NCBI RefSeq assembly: GCF_900188095.1 | Contig: NZ_FZOT01000005.1 | Span: 62,001-126,000, forward strand | Reading direction: 5' to 3' | Source: Noviherbaspirillum humi | GTDB lineage: Bacteria > Pseudomonadota > Gammaproteobacteria > Burkholderiales > Burkholderiaceae_D | Length of the DNA stretch: 64,000 bases | Shown here: positions 18,325 through 28,119 of the stretch, one piece after another | Layout: every line of letters starts with the position of its first letter | Numbering within the stretch: the stretch's first letter is position 1 | Translations under genes and position numbers: made by a program | Notes under the pieces: generated by a model | The model's database searches: none | Told to the model about the DNA's origin: nothing | Seen by the model: the letters and a program-made list of their open reading frames with translations, nothing else

Positions 18325-21066
18325 TCACGCCGCCACCACCACCGGCTCGCCGAATATCGCCATCCATAGCTGCCTGACCCGGGACGCTTCGCGCGCCACG
18401 AGATCGGGCGCCACCCGAGCCCTGTCTTCGCCCTGCAGCCTGATCAGGTGCTGCATTTTCCGGTAGCGTCGATAGGCATCGGCGACGTCGTCGGCCAAGG
18501 CGGCGTCGATCAGGCCGAGCCGGGCGCACAGCTTCAGCAGCGCGATATTGCCGATGTCGGCGGTGAGTTCGGCATGCTGCGCCGCATGGCTCAGCACCAG
18601 GAACTGCACCATGAATTCGATATCGATCATGCCGCCGTCATCATGCTTGAGGTCGAAGCGGTCCGACCGGTTGGGATGAGCGCCATGCAGCTTGCGGCGC
18701 ATGGCCAGCACCTCATGCTTGAGCGCGTCGCGCTCCCGCGGCAGGCGCAGCACCCGTTCCCGGATCGCCTCGAAGCGCTGGCCAATGGCGGCGTCGCCCG
18801 CGCAGAAGCGTGCCCGCGTCAGCGCCTGATGCTCCCACACCCAGGCCGAGCCGGTCTGGTACTTCTCGAAGGCGGCGACGCTGGAGACCAGCAGGCCGCT
18901 GGCGCCGTTGGGCCGAAGGGCAATGTCGATGTCGAACAGGATGCCCGAGGGCGTCATGCTGGTCATCCAGGTGATGAAGCGCTGCGCCAGCTTGGCGTAG
19001 TTCACCGCCGCGTCGGCATCCTCGTCGTCGTAGAGGAAGATCACGTCGAGGTCCGAAGCGTAGCCGAGTTCCTTGCCGCCCAGCTTGCCGTAAGCGATTA
19101 CCGCGAAGGCCGGCGCCTCGCGGTGGCGGGTGGCGACGGTGCGCCATGCCGCTTTCACGGTGACCTCGACCAGCACGTCGGCCAGCGCCGACAGATGGTC
19201 GGCCAGCCGCTCCACCGTCAGGCCGCCTTCCAGGTCCTGCGCCAGCAGCCGGAACAACTGGGCATGGTGCAGGTCGCGCAGCACGTTCATCTGCTGCTCG
19301 GTGTCGCCATCGGCGGCGTCGAGCTGGCGCCGGCATTCGGCGGCAAAGGCTTCCCAGTCGGGCGCCGCCCGCAGCGTGCGGTCGTCCAGCAGTTCGTCCA
19401 GCAGGATGGGATGGCGGGTCAGGTACTTCGCCGCCCAGTCGCTGGCGCTGATCATGCGCAGCAGCCGCTCCATGGTCTGCGGATACTCCACCAGCAGCGC
19501 CGGGTAGGCGGCGCGGCGCGCGATGGCTTCGAGGAAATCCAGCAGCCGGCCGAGCGTGACCGAGCGCGCAGGGGTGATGGCGGCGATCAGGGGCAGCGCA
19601 TGGCGGATCAGGGTCACCATGCGATTGCGGCTGTCCGGCGGCAGGGATTGCATGCGCGAGGATTGCCAGGTCAGCAGCAGGCGCTGGGCGGACCCGGCCG
19701 GGTCGTCGTAGCCGAGGCTACGCAGTCGCTCCTCGACGGCTTCATGGTTGTCGGCGTCGGCCAGCGTCTCCAGCGCGGCGGACTCGGCGCTTTCCTTCTC
19801 CTCCGGCGGCGCTTCCCTTTCGCTGAACATGGCGTCAAATTGCCCGGCCACGATGCGGCGCTGCGCATCCAGCGCCGCGAGCAGCGCCTGCGTGTCTTCC
19901 ATGCCCATCATCTGCGCGATGACGAGGCGATCTTCCTCGTTCGCCGGCAGGGTATGGGTCTGGGCATCGTCGCGGTACTGCAGGCGGTGCTCCAGATTGC
20001 GCAGGAAGGCGTAGGCCTCCAGCAATTCTTCCACGGCTTCCGGCTCCATCAGGTTCTTGCCGGGCAGGATGCTCAGGGTGGCGCGGGTGGAGCGGTCGCG
20101 CAGCTCCGCATCGCGGCCGCCGCGGATCAGCTGGAACACCTGGGCCAGGAATTCGATCTCGCGGATGCCGCCCCGGCCGAGCTTGACGTTCTGGTTGCGC
20201 TCCGGATGGCGCGCCTCCTGCCGCTTCACCTCGGCCCGGATCTGCGCATGCATATCGCGCAGCGCCTGGATGGCGCCGAAATCGAGGTAGCGCCGGTAGA
20301 CGAAGGGCCGGACGATGGCATCCATGGCGGCGATGTCTTCCGGTTTTCCAGTGATTGCCCGCGCCTTGACCCAGGCATAGCGTTCCCATTCCCGGCCCTG
20401 CACGATCAGGTACTCTTCCAGCATGCCGAAGCTGGCGGCCAGCGGCCCGGAGGCTCCGTTCGGACGCAGCGCCATGTCGACGCGGAAGGTGAAGCCATCC
20501 TCGGTGATTTCCGAAAGCGCCGCGATCAGCTTGCGGCCGAGCCGGATGAAGAATTCATGGTTCGACAGTTCGCGCTGTTCCGGCTGCTCGCAGCGTGTGT
20601 CGCCATCTTCCGGATAGAGGAAGATCAGGTCGATGTCGGACGAGACATTGAGCTCGCCGCCGCCCAGCTTGCCCATCCCCAGCACGATGAGTTCCTGCGG
20701 CTTGCCGGATTCGCGGCCGATCGGCACGCCATAGCTGGCCGCCATTTCTTCCATCAGCGCCGCCACATGGGTCTGCACCGCGAAGTCGGCGAAGGCGCTG
20801 ATCACGCTCAGCACTTCATCCAGGCTGGCGTGACCGGACAGGTCGCGCTCGATGATCGCCGCCACCAGCAGGTTGCGCAAGCGGCGCATGGCGCGCGGCA
20901 GCGGCATGCCCGCCTCTGTCTCCCTGCGCAAAAGCCCAGTAAAATCCCCGGGGGAAATTGCCGAGGACGCAAGCTGGTTGATCTGCTCGGCGCGGGCCGG
21001 GTCGGCTTGGAGCCAGCGCGAAAAGAACCGCGAGGCAACAGGGCTGGTCAAACGGGAGGGAGTCAC
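18325..21066 (-). CDS. glnE: Bifunctional glutamine synthetase adenylyltransferase / adenylyl-removing enzyme
   Basis: GlnE adds and removes AMP on GlnA in response to PII, switching glutamine synthetase off and on. The protein (about 913 residues) carries two nucleotidyltransferase halves, each with its GxxxLGGxEL..SDxDL motif: GMGKLGGGELNVSSDIDLIF (N-terminal, removing) and YGKLGGKELGYASDLDVIF (C-terminal, adding). No ATG occurs near the true start: the frame is open to 21189, and I chose the GTG at 21066 (VTPSRLTSP) because the conserved region begins there; the start remains uncertain. It is divergent from yhdP. Its target GlnA is encoded about 21 kb away in this window. Confidence 0.93.
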   Translation of the reverse strand: MTPSRLTSPVASRFFSRWLQADPARAEQINQLASSAISPGDFTGLLRRETEAGMPLPRAMRRLRNLLVAAIIERDLSGHASLDEVLSVISAFADFAVQTHVAALMEEMAASYGVPIGRESGKPQELIVLGMGKLGGGELNVSSDIDLIFLYPEDGDTRCEQPEQRELSNHEFFIRLGRKLIAALSEITEDGFTFRVDMALRPNGASGPLAASFGMLEEYLIVQGREWERYAWVKARAITGKPEDIAAMDAIVRPFVYRRYLDFGAIQALRDMHAQIRAEVKRQEARHPERNQNVKLGRGGIREIEFLAQVFQLIRGGRDAELRDRSTRATLSILPGKNLMEPEAVEELLEAYAFLRNLEHRLQYRDDAQTHTLPANEEDRLVIAQMMGMEDTQALLAALDAQRRIVAGQFDAMFSEREAPPEEKESAESAALETLADADNHEAVEERLRSLGYDDPAGSAQRLLLTWQSSRMQSLPPDSRNRMVTLIRHALPLIAAITPARSVTLGRLLDFLEAIARRAAYPALLVEYPQTMERLLRMISASDWAAKYLTRHPILLDELLDDRTLRAAPDWEAFAAECRRQLDAADGDTEQQMNVLRDLHHAQLFRLLAQDLEGGLTVERLADHLSALADVLVEVTVKAAWRTVATRHREAPAFAVIAYGKLGGKELGYASDLDVIFLYDDEDADAAVNYAKLAQRFITWMTSMTPSGILFDIDIALRPNGASGLLVSSVAAFEKYQTGSAWVWEHQALTRARFCAGDAAIGQRFEAIRERVLRLPRERDALKHEVLAMRRKLHGAHPNRSDRFDLKHDDGGMIDIEFMVQFLVLSHAAQHAELTADIGNIALLKLCARLGLIDAALADDVADAYRRYRKMQHLIRLQGEDRARVAPDLVAREASRVRQLWMAIFGEPVVVAA

Positions 21067-21237
21067 GGATGTCTGTAATGAATTGTTGTTAAGTTGTTCT
21101 TGGCGCGAAACCGAGAATGCACCATCATAGAACACCCGCTCCGGCCCTGTGGCGCAATCTGCCCTCAGTTTCAAGTCAAGCCCATCCAACTTCCGCTAAC
21201 TGCCCATCACCATTCAAGGTTTTCGTCCGCCCGCTTG

Positions 21238-24200
21238 ATGTCCACTGACCAGTCCACCTCATCTTCGACGCCAGGGCGCCTGGCGGGCTGCTGGAACACG
21301 TTGCGGCGAGCTTATTTCGGATTGAACGCCGTCACGCGCCATGGCCTGAGCCTGGCGCTGAAGTTGGCGGTGGTCATCTATTTCCTGTTCTGCCTGCTGT
21401 TTCTCGTCCTGCGTTATGCATTGCTGCCCAGCGTCGGCAACTACAAGGGCCACATCGAACAGGCGGCCAGCCGCGCCATCGGCAACCCGGTCACGATTTC
21501 CGCTATCGACGCCTCCTGGAACGGCTTGCTGCCGCGGCTGGAACTGGATGAAGTAGCCGTGCACGACAGGGCGGGCCGGGAAGCCTTGCGCCTGCCGAAA
21601 GTGACTGCCACCGTGTCCTGGCTGTCGGTGCTGGTCGGCGACTTGCGCCTGCATACCCTGGAAATCGATCGTCCCGACATGGATGTGATGCGCGATGCCG
21701 AGGGCAGGCTTTACGTCGCCGGCATCCTCATCGACAGCAACCGCAAGGAAGACAGCCGCGGCGCCGACTGGGTGCTGTCGCAGCGAGAAATCGTGGTGCG
21801 CGGCGGCCGCCTGCGCTGGAACGACCGCAAGCGCGAGGTGCCCGAACTGCTGCTGCAGGATGTGACCATGGTGTTGCGCAACCACTGGCGCAGCCATCAA
21901 TTCGCGCTCAAGGCGACGCCGCCGGCGCAGATCGCGGCGCCGCTGGATGTGCGCGCGCAATTCGTCCATCCGCCGTTCAGCCGCAATTTTTCCGACCCGG
22001 CCGCCTGGCGCGGCGAGCTGTATGCCGACCTGCGCGATGGCGACCTGGCAGCCTGGAAGCCTTATCTCGACAGCCCGGTGGAGGTGAACGGCGGCCGTGG
22101 CTCGGTGCGCGCCTGGATCGAGTTCGATCATGCCCGCCTGGCCAATCTCACCGCCGACCTGTCCCTGGCGGACCTGTCCACCCGGCTGGCAGCCGATCTG
22201 GACATGCTCAACCTGAAGCAGGTGCGCGGCCGCATTTCGGTACGCGAGGAAATCGCGCGCACCGATGCGGGCGCCGAACCGGGCTTCGGCCGGCATGGAC
22301 ATGCGATCACGCTCACCGACTTTTCGATGGAAAGCGAGGATGGGCTGACGCTGCCCACCACCACCATCAGCGAAAGCCATGTGCCGGCGAAGAAGGGAAA
22401 GCCGGAGCAGACTGAATTCAGCGCCCGCCTGCTCGACCTGAAGACGGTGGCCGATTTCGCCCTGCGGCTGCCGCTGTCGCCGCAGCAGCGCCAGATGCTG
22501 GCCGATTTCGCCCCGCGCGGCGTGCTGCGCGATTTCTCGCTCTCCTGGCAGGGCAGCTATCCCAATCCGGTCGCCTATGCCGTCAAGGGCCAGTTCGAAG
22601 GCTTGTCGATGCAGCCGCAAGCCGCGAAGCCGGCGCGTCCGGCCAGCGGCAAGTCCCCGGCCCAAGCCGCCGTGCCGGCCATCCCTGGCTTCGACAATCT
22701 GAGCGGGCGCATCGACGCCAGCGAGAAAGGCGGCCAGCTCGCGCTCGCGTCGCAGGACCTGACGCTGGAACTGGGCGCCTGGCTGCCGCAAGCCGTGCTG
22801 CCGCTCAATGCGCTCGGCATGCAGGCCGGCTGGTCCTTCCCGAGCAAGGACAAGCTGCTGCTGGATGTGCAGAAGCTGGAATTCCGCCGTGACGGGCTCT
22901 CCGGCTCGCTGAGCGGCAAGCATCTGATGCCATTGCATGCGCAGGGAGGCAAGGCGCCCGGCGTGATCGACATGCAGGGCCGCGTCAGCGGACTGGCGCT
23001 GGAGCGCCTTGGCCAATACCTGCCGCTGTCCCTTCCGGAAGGATTGCGCCAGTGGCTGTCCGCAGCCTTGATCGGCGGGACTGCGGAGGATGTGCGACTG
23101 CGCCTGCGCGGCGACCTGGCTCAGTTTCCCTTCCGTTCGGCGGCGGCCGGCGACAAGTCGCGCGGCGAATTCAGCGTGCATGGCCGTATCGTCGACGGCA
23201 AGCTGGATTACGGCGGCGGCAGGACGGGCAAGGATGGCAAGGCGCCGTTGTGGCCGGTGATCGAGAAGATCGATGGCACCATCAGCTTCGACCGTGCCCG
23301 GATGGAGATTCATGCGGCCAGCGCCCAGACCCATGGCGTGACGCTGAGCAATGTAAAGGCCGTGATTCCCGAACTCGGCGGGCGCGACATGGCGCTGCTG
23401 GTCGACGGCGATGCCGGCGGTCCGCTGCAGGAATTCGTCGCCTTCGTCAACGACAGCCCGGTCGGCGAATGGATTGCGCACTTCACCGAGGAAACCCGGG
23501 CAACCGGCAATGCCCGGCTCGGGCTGAAGCTGCAGATGCCGCTGGGGCGCCTGCCGGAAACCAGGGTGCAGGGCGCGCTGCAATTCGCAGGCAACAACAT
23601 CACGCTGCAAAACCTCATTCCCATGCTGGGTGCCGCCTCCGGCAAGCTGGAGTTCCATGAGAAGGGCTTCAATCTCGCCAATGTGAAAGCCACCTTCCTC
23701 GGCGGCCCGGTGGCGGTAGCCGGCGGCATGCAGCGGGACGGCAGCATTCAGATCCGCGCCGACGGCACGATGTCGTCCGATGGCCTGCGCAAAACCTATC
23801 CGTCGCCGGCGGCCCAGCGCCTGGCCGACAGGATCAGCGGCAGCACCCGCTACAGCGCGGTGATCCGGGTGAAGAACAAGCGGCCGGAAATCATCGTCGA
23901 TTCCAGCCTGGCGGGACTGGAGCTCGACTTCCCGTCGCCGCTGCGCAAGGCGGCCACCGAAATCATGCCGCTGCATGTGGAGATGGCGGGGCTCCCCGGC
24001 GGTGAAGGCAGCCTGCAGCGCGATGAAATCCGGTTGACCCTTGGCGGCGGCATCGCTGCCCGTTATGAGCGGCAAAAAGCGGCTGACCGGAATGCCGAGT
24101 GGCAGGTGGTGCGCGGCGGCATCGGCGTCAACGCGCCGCCGCCCCAGCCCGACAGCGGCCTAGTGGCCAACGTCAGTTTGCGCTCGCTGAACGTCGATGC

Positions 24201-25446
24201 CTGGGGCAAGACGGTTTCCGCCATCCTCGAGCCCGCCAGGACGTCGGAGGCCAATGCCGCCGCGCCGGCGCCGGCCACCGGCGGCGATCAGCCCAACCTC
24301 AGCCAGTATGTGGATCCGGACGTGATGGCCGCGCGCGCGACCGAAATGATCATCATGGGCAAGAAGCTGGACAACGTGGTGGTCGGCGCTTCCCATGTAA
24401 AAGGCACATGGCAGGCCAATATCAATTCCGATCAGGCTTCCGGTTATCTCACCTGGAACCAGGGCCCCGCCGGCCAGGGAATGGGCCGGGTCACCGCCCG
24501 CCTGGCGTCGCTCGTCATCCCGAAGGAAGCGGCGACCGAGGTCAGCGATCTGCTGGAAGGCAAGAACACCACCACCCAGATTCCGGCGCTGGACGTGGTG
24601 GCGGAGAACTTCGAGCTGCTCGGCAAGAAATTCGGCCGCGTCGAGCTCAACGCCAACAACGTGCGCGTAGGCGGCGCCAACGAATGGCGCATCGGCAAGC
24701 TGTCCATCACGAATCCGGATGCGGAGTTCCGCGCCACCGGCAAGTGGGTCAGCCGCGACGGCGACAGCACGTCGAGTTTGAACTACAGCCTGAACATGGC
24801 CGATGCCGGCCGGCTGCTGGAACGCTTCGGCTTCGCCAACGTGCTGCGCGGCGGCAAGGGCAAGATCGAAGGGGAACTCGCCTGGAAGGGCTTGCCGTTT
24901 TCCTTCGACATCCCGACCCTGAGCGGCAATATCACCCTGGACGTCGCCGCCGGCCAGTTCCTGAAGGTGGATCCGGCGGCGGCCAAGCTGCTCGGCGTGC
25001 TCAGCCTGCAGGCGCTGCCGCGCAGGCTGGTGCTGGATTTCCGCGATGTGTTCTCGGAGGGATTCGCCTTCGACGGCGTGACGGCTGCCGCCAGCATCGA
25101 CCATGGCGTGGCCAGGACCAGCAACTTCAAGATGCGCGGCGTGGCGGCGACGGTGCTGATCGACGGCATGGCCGACATCGACCAGGAGACGCAGAACCTG
25201 CGCGTGGTGGTGATCCCGGAGATCAACGTCGGCACCGCTTCCGTGGTGTATGCGCTGGCGGTCAACCCGGTGATCGGCGTCGGCTCCTTCCTGGCCCAGC
25301 TGTTCCTGCGTGATCCCCTGGCCAAGGCCTTCACCTTCGAATACGGCATCACCGGCCCATGGAAGGAGCCGGTGGTGACCAAGCTGCCGCGCCGCCAGAC
25401 CGCGCCCAACAACGATGCGAACGCCGGCAACGACAAGACCGGCTGA
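21238..25446 (+). CDS. yhdP: YhdP family AsmA-like protein
   Basis: A 1402-residue giant with one N-terminal membrane segment (about residues 40-62) and a long periplasmic body. It belongs to the YhdP/TIGR02099 family of AsmA-like proteins; the Gram-negative relatives TamB, YhdP and YdbH form hydrophobic-groove bridges that carry phospholipids to the outer membrane. The C-terminal 250 residues, with the GEFFxxD-like KLLGVLSLQALPRRLVLDFRD area, are the most recognisable. ATG 21238 gives MSTDQST; upstream in-frame codons are not conserved. The stop is 9 bases before the amidase gene, and tldD follows, an order found in many beta- and gammaproteobacteria. Confidence 0.93.
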   Translation: MSTDQSTSSSTPGRLAGCWNTLRRAYFGLNAVTRHGLSLALKLAVVIYFLFCLLFLVLRYALLPSVGNYKGHIEQAASRAIGNPVTISAIDASWNGLLPRLELDEVAVHDRAGREALRLPKVTATVSWLSVLVGDLRLHTLEIDRPDMDVMRDAEGRLYVAGILIDSNRKEDSRGADWVLSQREIVVRGGRLRWNDRKREVPELLLQDVTMVLRNHWRSHQFALKATPPAQIAAPLDVRAQFVHPPFSRNFSDPAAWRGELYADLRDGDLAAWKPYLDSPVEVNGGRGSVRAWIEFDHARLANLTADLSLADLSTRLAADLDMLNLKQVRGRISVREEIARTDAGAEPGFGRHGHAITLTDFSMESEDGLTLPTTTISESHVPAKKGKPEQTEFSARLLDLKTVADFALRLPLSPQQRQMLADFAPRGVLRDFSLSWQGSYPNPVAYAVKGQFEGLSMQPQAAKPARPASGKSPAQAAVPAIPGFDNLSGRIDASEKGGQLALASQDLTLELGAWLPQAVLPLNALGMQAGWSFPSKDKLLLDVQKLEFRRDGLSGSLSGKHLMPLHAQGGKAPGVIDMQGRVSGLALERLGQYLPLSLPEGLRQWLSAALIGGTAEDVRLRLRGDLAQFPFRSAAAGDKSRGEFSVHGRIVDGKLDYGGGRTGKDGKAPLWPVIEKIDGTISFDRARMEIHAASAQTHGVTLSNVKAVIPELGGRDMALLVDGDAGGPLQEFVAFVNDSPVGEWIAHFTEETRATGNARLGLKLQMPLGRLPETRVQGALQFAGNNITLQNLIPMLGAASGKLEFHEKGFNLANVKATFLGGPVAVAGGMQRDGSIQIRADGTMSSDGLRKTYPSPAAQRLADRISGSTRYSAVIRVKNKRPEIIVDSSLAGLELDFPSPLRKAATEIMPLHVEMAGLPGGEGSLQRDEIRLTLGGGIAARYERQKAADRNAEWQVVRGGIGVNAPPPQPDSGLVANVSLRSLNVDAWGKTVSAILEPARTSEANAAAPAPATGGDQPNLSQYVDPDVMAARATEMIIMGKKLDNVVVGASHVKGTWQANINSDQASGYLTWNQGPAGQGMGRVTARLASLVIPKEAATEVSDLLEGKNTTTQIPALDVVAENFELLGKKFGRVELNANNVRVGGANEWRIGKLSITNPDAEFRATGKWVSRDGDSTSSLNYSLNMADAGRLLERFGFANVLRGGKGKIEGELAWKGLPFSFDIPTLSGNITLDVAAGQFLKVDPAAAKLLGVLSLQALPRRLVLDFRDVFSEGFAFDGVTAAASIDHGVARTSNFKMRGVAATVLIDGMADIDQETQNLRVVVIPEINVGTASVVYALAVNPVIGVGSFLAQLFLRDPLAKAFTFEYGITGPWKEPVVTKLPRRQTAPNNDANAGNDKTG

Positions 25447-25455
25447 GGAATGCCA

Positions 25456-26268
25456 ATGACCCGGAACGACAACGTCAAGCTCGCCGCCATCCAGATGGTT
25501 TCCACGCCTGGCGTGGACGAGAACATCGCCACCGCCCGCCGCCTGATCGCCGAGGCGGCGGGGGCAGGGGCGCAGCTCGTGCTGCTGCCCGAGTACTGGC
25601 CGGTGATGGGACGGCATGAGCGCGACAAGCTGGCGCTGGCCGAGCCGCATGGCGACGGGCCGATACAGCGGTTCATGGCGGATACGGCGCGCGAACACGG
25701 CATCTGGCTCGTCGGCGGCACGCTGCCGCTGGCGGCGCCCGATCCGGACAAGGTGCTCAATACCTGCCTCGTCTACGATCCGCAGGGGGAGGAGGCGGCG
25801 CGCTACGACAAGATCCATCTGTTCAGCTTCAGCCGCAACGACGAATCCTACGACGAGGCGCGCACCATCATGCATGGCGACCGCGTGGCCAGCTTCGAAG
25901 CGCCGTTCGGCCGCGTCGGCCTGTCGGTGTGCTACGACCTGCGCTTCCCCGAGCTGTACCGCGCCATGGGCGAGTGCGCGCTGATCGTCATGCCCGCCGC
26001 TTTCACCTACACCACCGGCCGCGCCCATTGGGAGCTGCTGCTGCGTGCCCGGGCGGTGGAGAACCAGTGCTATCTGCTGGCGTCGGCGCAGGGCGGCATC
26101 CATCCCAACGGACGCCGCACCTGGGGCCGCAGCATGCTGGTCGATCCCTGGGGGGATGTCGTGGCGATGCGGGAAGAAGGCGAAGGCGTGGTGCTGGGCG
26201 ACCTCGATCCGCAGCGGCTGCGCGGTGTGCGCGAAAGCCTGCCGGCGCTGAAGCACCGCAAGCTTTGA
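25456..26268 (+). CDS. Nitrilase-family carbon-nitrogen hydrolase (Nit1/YbeM-like amidase)
   Basis: A 270-residue cytosolic hydrolase of the nitrilase superfamily. The catalytic Glu-Lys-Cys triad is visible in LLPEYWPVMG (Glu46), DKIHLFSF (Lys119) and SVCYDLRFPELYR (Cys159). This YDLRFPELYR form is typical of the Nit1/YbeM branch, whose known activity is repair of deaminated glutathione. The second of two ATGs, at 25456, is chosen because GAGGA lies at proper spacing; the ATG at 25450 would leave none. It is wedged between yhdP and tldD. Branch-level function is an inference from motifs. Confidence 0.9.
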   Translation: MTRNDNVKLAAIQMVSTPGVDENIATARRLIAEAAGAGAQLVLLPEYWPVMGRHERDKLALAEPHGDGPIQRFMADTAREHGIWLVGGTLPLAAPDPDKVLNTCLVYDPQGEEAARYDKIHLFSFSRNDESYDEARTIMHGDRVASFEAPFGRVGLSVCYDLRFPELYRAMGECALIVMPAAFTYTTGRAHWELLLRARAVENQCYLLASAQGGIHPNGRRTWGRSMLVDPWGDVVAMREEGEGVVLGDLDPQRLRGVRESLPALKHRKL

Positions 26269-26377
26269 CGGCGGCGATAGGCGGCGGCAACGGCGCTGCG
26301 AGGGATGCTCTACAATGCCTGAAACCCTGTGCCCCGCTTGATGACATGCAAGTTGGGCCGCTCAACGAGGCCAGACC

Positions 26378-27838
26378 ATGAATCTTTTCGAACCGAATCT
26401 CCAGACGCTCGCCACCGCCCGCGAAATCCTGCTGCAGCCCTACGGCCTCGATGAAGCCAAGCTGCTGCGCACGCTGGGCGAACTGTTCACCCATAAGGTG
26501 GATTACGCGGATCTGTATTTCCAGTTCACCAAGAACGAGGGCTGGAGCCTGGAAGAAGGCATCGTCAAGACCGGCAGCTTCTCCATCGACCAGGGCGTCG
26601 GCGTGCGCGCGGTGTCTGGCGACAAGACGGCGTTCTCGTACTCCGGCGAAATTTCGGAGCGGGCGCTGCTGGAAGCGGCTGCCGCCACCCGCACCATTGC
26701 CCGCCAGGGTGCCGGCAAGATCAAGGTGCCGGCCGGCATCAAGGCCTCCGGCGGCCGCTCCCTCTACCTGCCGCAGGACCCGCTGGCCTCGCTCGACGCC
26801 ACCGGCAAGGTGCAGTTGCTGGAAAAGGTTGAGCGCATCGCCCGCGCCAAGGACCCGCGCGTGGTGCAGGTGATGGCCGGATTGGCCGGTGAATATGACG
26901 TGGTGCTGGTGGTGCGCAGCGATGGCGTATTGGCAGCGGACATCCGGCCGCTGGTGCGGCTGTCGGTGACGGTGATCGCCGAGCAGAACGGCCGGCGCGA
27001 GGTCGGTTCCAGCGGCGGCGGCGGACGCTACGGCTTCGCCTATTTCACCGACGAGCTGATCGAGAAGTACGCCACCGATGCCGTGGCCACCGCGTTGGTG
27101 AACCTCGATTCCCGCCCGGCTCCGGCCGGCCCGATGACCGTGGTGCTCGGCCCGGGCTGGCCCGGCGTCTTGCTGCACGAGGCCATCGGCCATGGCCTCG
27201 AAGGCGACTTCAACCGCAAGGGCTCCAGCGCCTTCTCCGGCCGCATCGGCGAGCGGGTCGCGGCCAAGGGCGTGACCGTGGTCGACGACGGCACCCTGGC
27301 CGACCGGCGCGGCTCGCTCAACATCGACGACGAGGGTAATCCGACGCAGTGCACCACCCTGATCGAGGATGGCATCCTGAAGGGCTACATCCAGGACACG
27401 CTCAACGCGCGCCTGATGAAGATGCCGGTGACCGGCAATGCCCGGCGCCAATCCTTCGCCAGCCTGCCGATGCCGCGCATGACCAACACTTACATGCTGG
27501 GCGGCGACCGCGATCCGGCGGAGATCATCGCCTCGGTGAAGAACGGCTTGTATGCGGTCAACTTCGGCGGCGGCCAGGTCGACATCACCAGCGGCAAGTT
27601 CACTTTCTCCGCCAGCGAGGCCTACATGATCGAAGATGGCAAGATCACCCATCCGGTCAAGGGTGCGACGCTGATCGGCAACGGGCCGGAAGTGCTGACC
27701 CGGGTCTCGATGATCGGCAACGACATGCGCCTCGACAGCGGCATCGGCGTATGCGGCAAGGAAGGGCAGAGCGTGCCGGTGGGCGTCGGCCAGCCGACCC
27801 TGCGCATCGACGGCATGACGGTGGGCGGCACGGCCTGA
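26378..27838 (+). CDS. tldD: Metalloprotease TldD
   Basis: TldD forms a heterodimer with TldE (PmbA) that degrades unfolded peptides and matures or clears toxin/antitoxin and microcin peptides. The 486-residue protein carries the zinc motif [11 protein letters not shown] with His267 (LLHEAIGH). The partner PmbA is not in the window, as in most genomes. The ATG at 26378 lies 109 bases after the amidase gene; the spacer (26269-26377) holds a TACAAT -10-like hexamer at 26311 but no matching -35, so tldD may be read from the yhdP operon. Confidence 0.96.
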   Translation: MNLFEPNLQTLATAREILLQPYGLDEAKLLRTLGELFTHKVDYADLYFQFTKNEGWSLEEGIVKTGSFSIDQGVGVRAVSGDKTAFSYSGEISERALLEAAAATRTIARQGAGKIKVPAGIKASGGRSLYLPQDPLASLDATGKVQLLEKVERIARAKDPRVVQVMAGLAGEYDVVLVVRSDGVLAADIRPLVRLSVTVIAEQNGRREVGSSGGGGRYGFAYFTDELIEKYATDAVATALVNLDSRPAPAGPMTVVLGPGWPGVLLHEAIGHGLEGDFNRKGSSAFSGRIGERVAAKGVTVVDDGTLADRRGSLNIDDEGNPTQCTTLIEDGILKGYIQDTLNARLMKMPVTGNARRQSFASLPMPRMTNTYMLGGDRDPAEIIASVKNGLYAVNFGGGQVDITSGKFTFSASEAYMIEDGKITHPVKGATLIGNGPEVLTRVSMIGNDMRLDSGIGVCGKEGQSVPVGVGQPTLRIDGMTVGGTA

Positions 27839-27890
27839 ACGAGCCGGCAGGGTTTGCAAGCTTGCAATGCACGGCAATGAATGCTTCCCC

Positions 27891-27919
27891 TTGCCAAACG
27901 CCATGTTTTACTGCACTAT
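27891..27919 (+). promoter_or_regulatory. Possible aroG leader promoter
   Basis: TTGCCA (27891-27896) and CACTAT (27914-27919) are 17 bases apart. The -35 is good and the -10 weak. It would start RNA about 27 bases before the leader peptide ATG, as expected for an attenuator. Confidence 0.35.
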
Positions 27920-27952
27920 TGGTCTCGAACTCTTTATGACGCTTCGCAAGAC

Positions 27953-28024
27953 ATGACCTTTTCGCGCTTCGGCTTCCACTTTTACTTTAGCTATTCCAGC
28001 CCCCAGGCGGTGGAAAAGCGGTAA
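27953..28024 (+). CDS. Phenylalanine-rich leader peptide of the aroG attenuator
   Basis: A 23-codon ORF, ATG 27953 to TAA 28022-28024, encodes MTFSRFGFHFYFSYSS followed by PQAVEKR. Five Phe fall in a ten-residue run (positions 3, 6, 8, 10, 12) and two Tyr (11, 14). Three of the five Phe codons are TTT, which neighbouring GC-rich genes seldom use, so the peptide looks built to stall when Phe-tRNA is scarce. It is followed 34 bases later by an intrinsic terminator and then aroG. Only a weak ribosome binding site (GCAAGAC) precedes the ATG. Composition, position and the downstream terminator together make a classical attenuation leader the best reading. Confidence 0.85.
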   Translation: MTFSRFGFHFYFSYSSPQAVEKR

Positions 28025-28058
28025 GCGCACGAATAAAGAGCCCAAACCGAATTTCATG

Positions 28059-28084
28059 AAAACCGCCAGCGATGGCGGTTTTTT
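28059..28084 (+). terminator. Attenuator terminator before aroG
   Basis: A perfect 10-bp stem (28059-28068 with 28073-28082) with a GCGA tetraloop and a T6 run (28079-28084) ends 35 bases before the aroG ATG. Its left-arm core ACCGCC (28062-28067) can alternatively pair with GGCGGT at 28006-28011 inside the leader ORF, while GTGGAA (28010-28015) can pair with TTCCAC (27974-27979) among the Phe codons. These give the 1:2, 2:3 and 3:4 pairings of a translating-ribosome attenuator. Confidence 0.85.
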
Positions 28085-28119
28085 CATTTACGGATTTAAT
28101 TTCTGACTGGAGAGCCACC

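Noticed and set aside
18448-21078. 876-codon plus-strand frame opposite glnE
   Set aside because: Antisense shadow with repeated Arg/His/Gln/Gly; glnE has full motif support.
21259-24075. 938-codon minus-strand frame opposite yhdP
   Set aside because: Antisense shadow; no start signal and no recognisable domain.
27841-27950. Second promoter or T-box in the aroG upstream region
   Set aside because: No T-box features (no specifier loop or NCCA-pairing bulge); the leader peptide explains the region.
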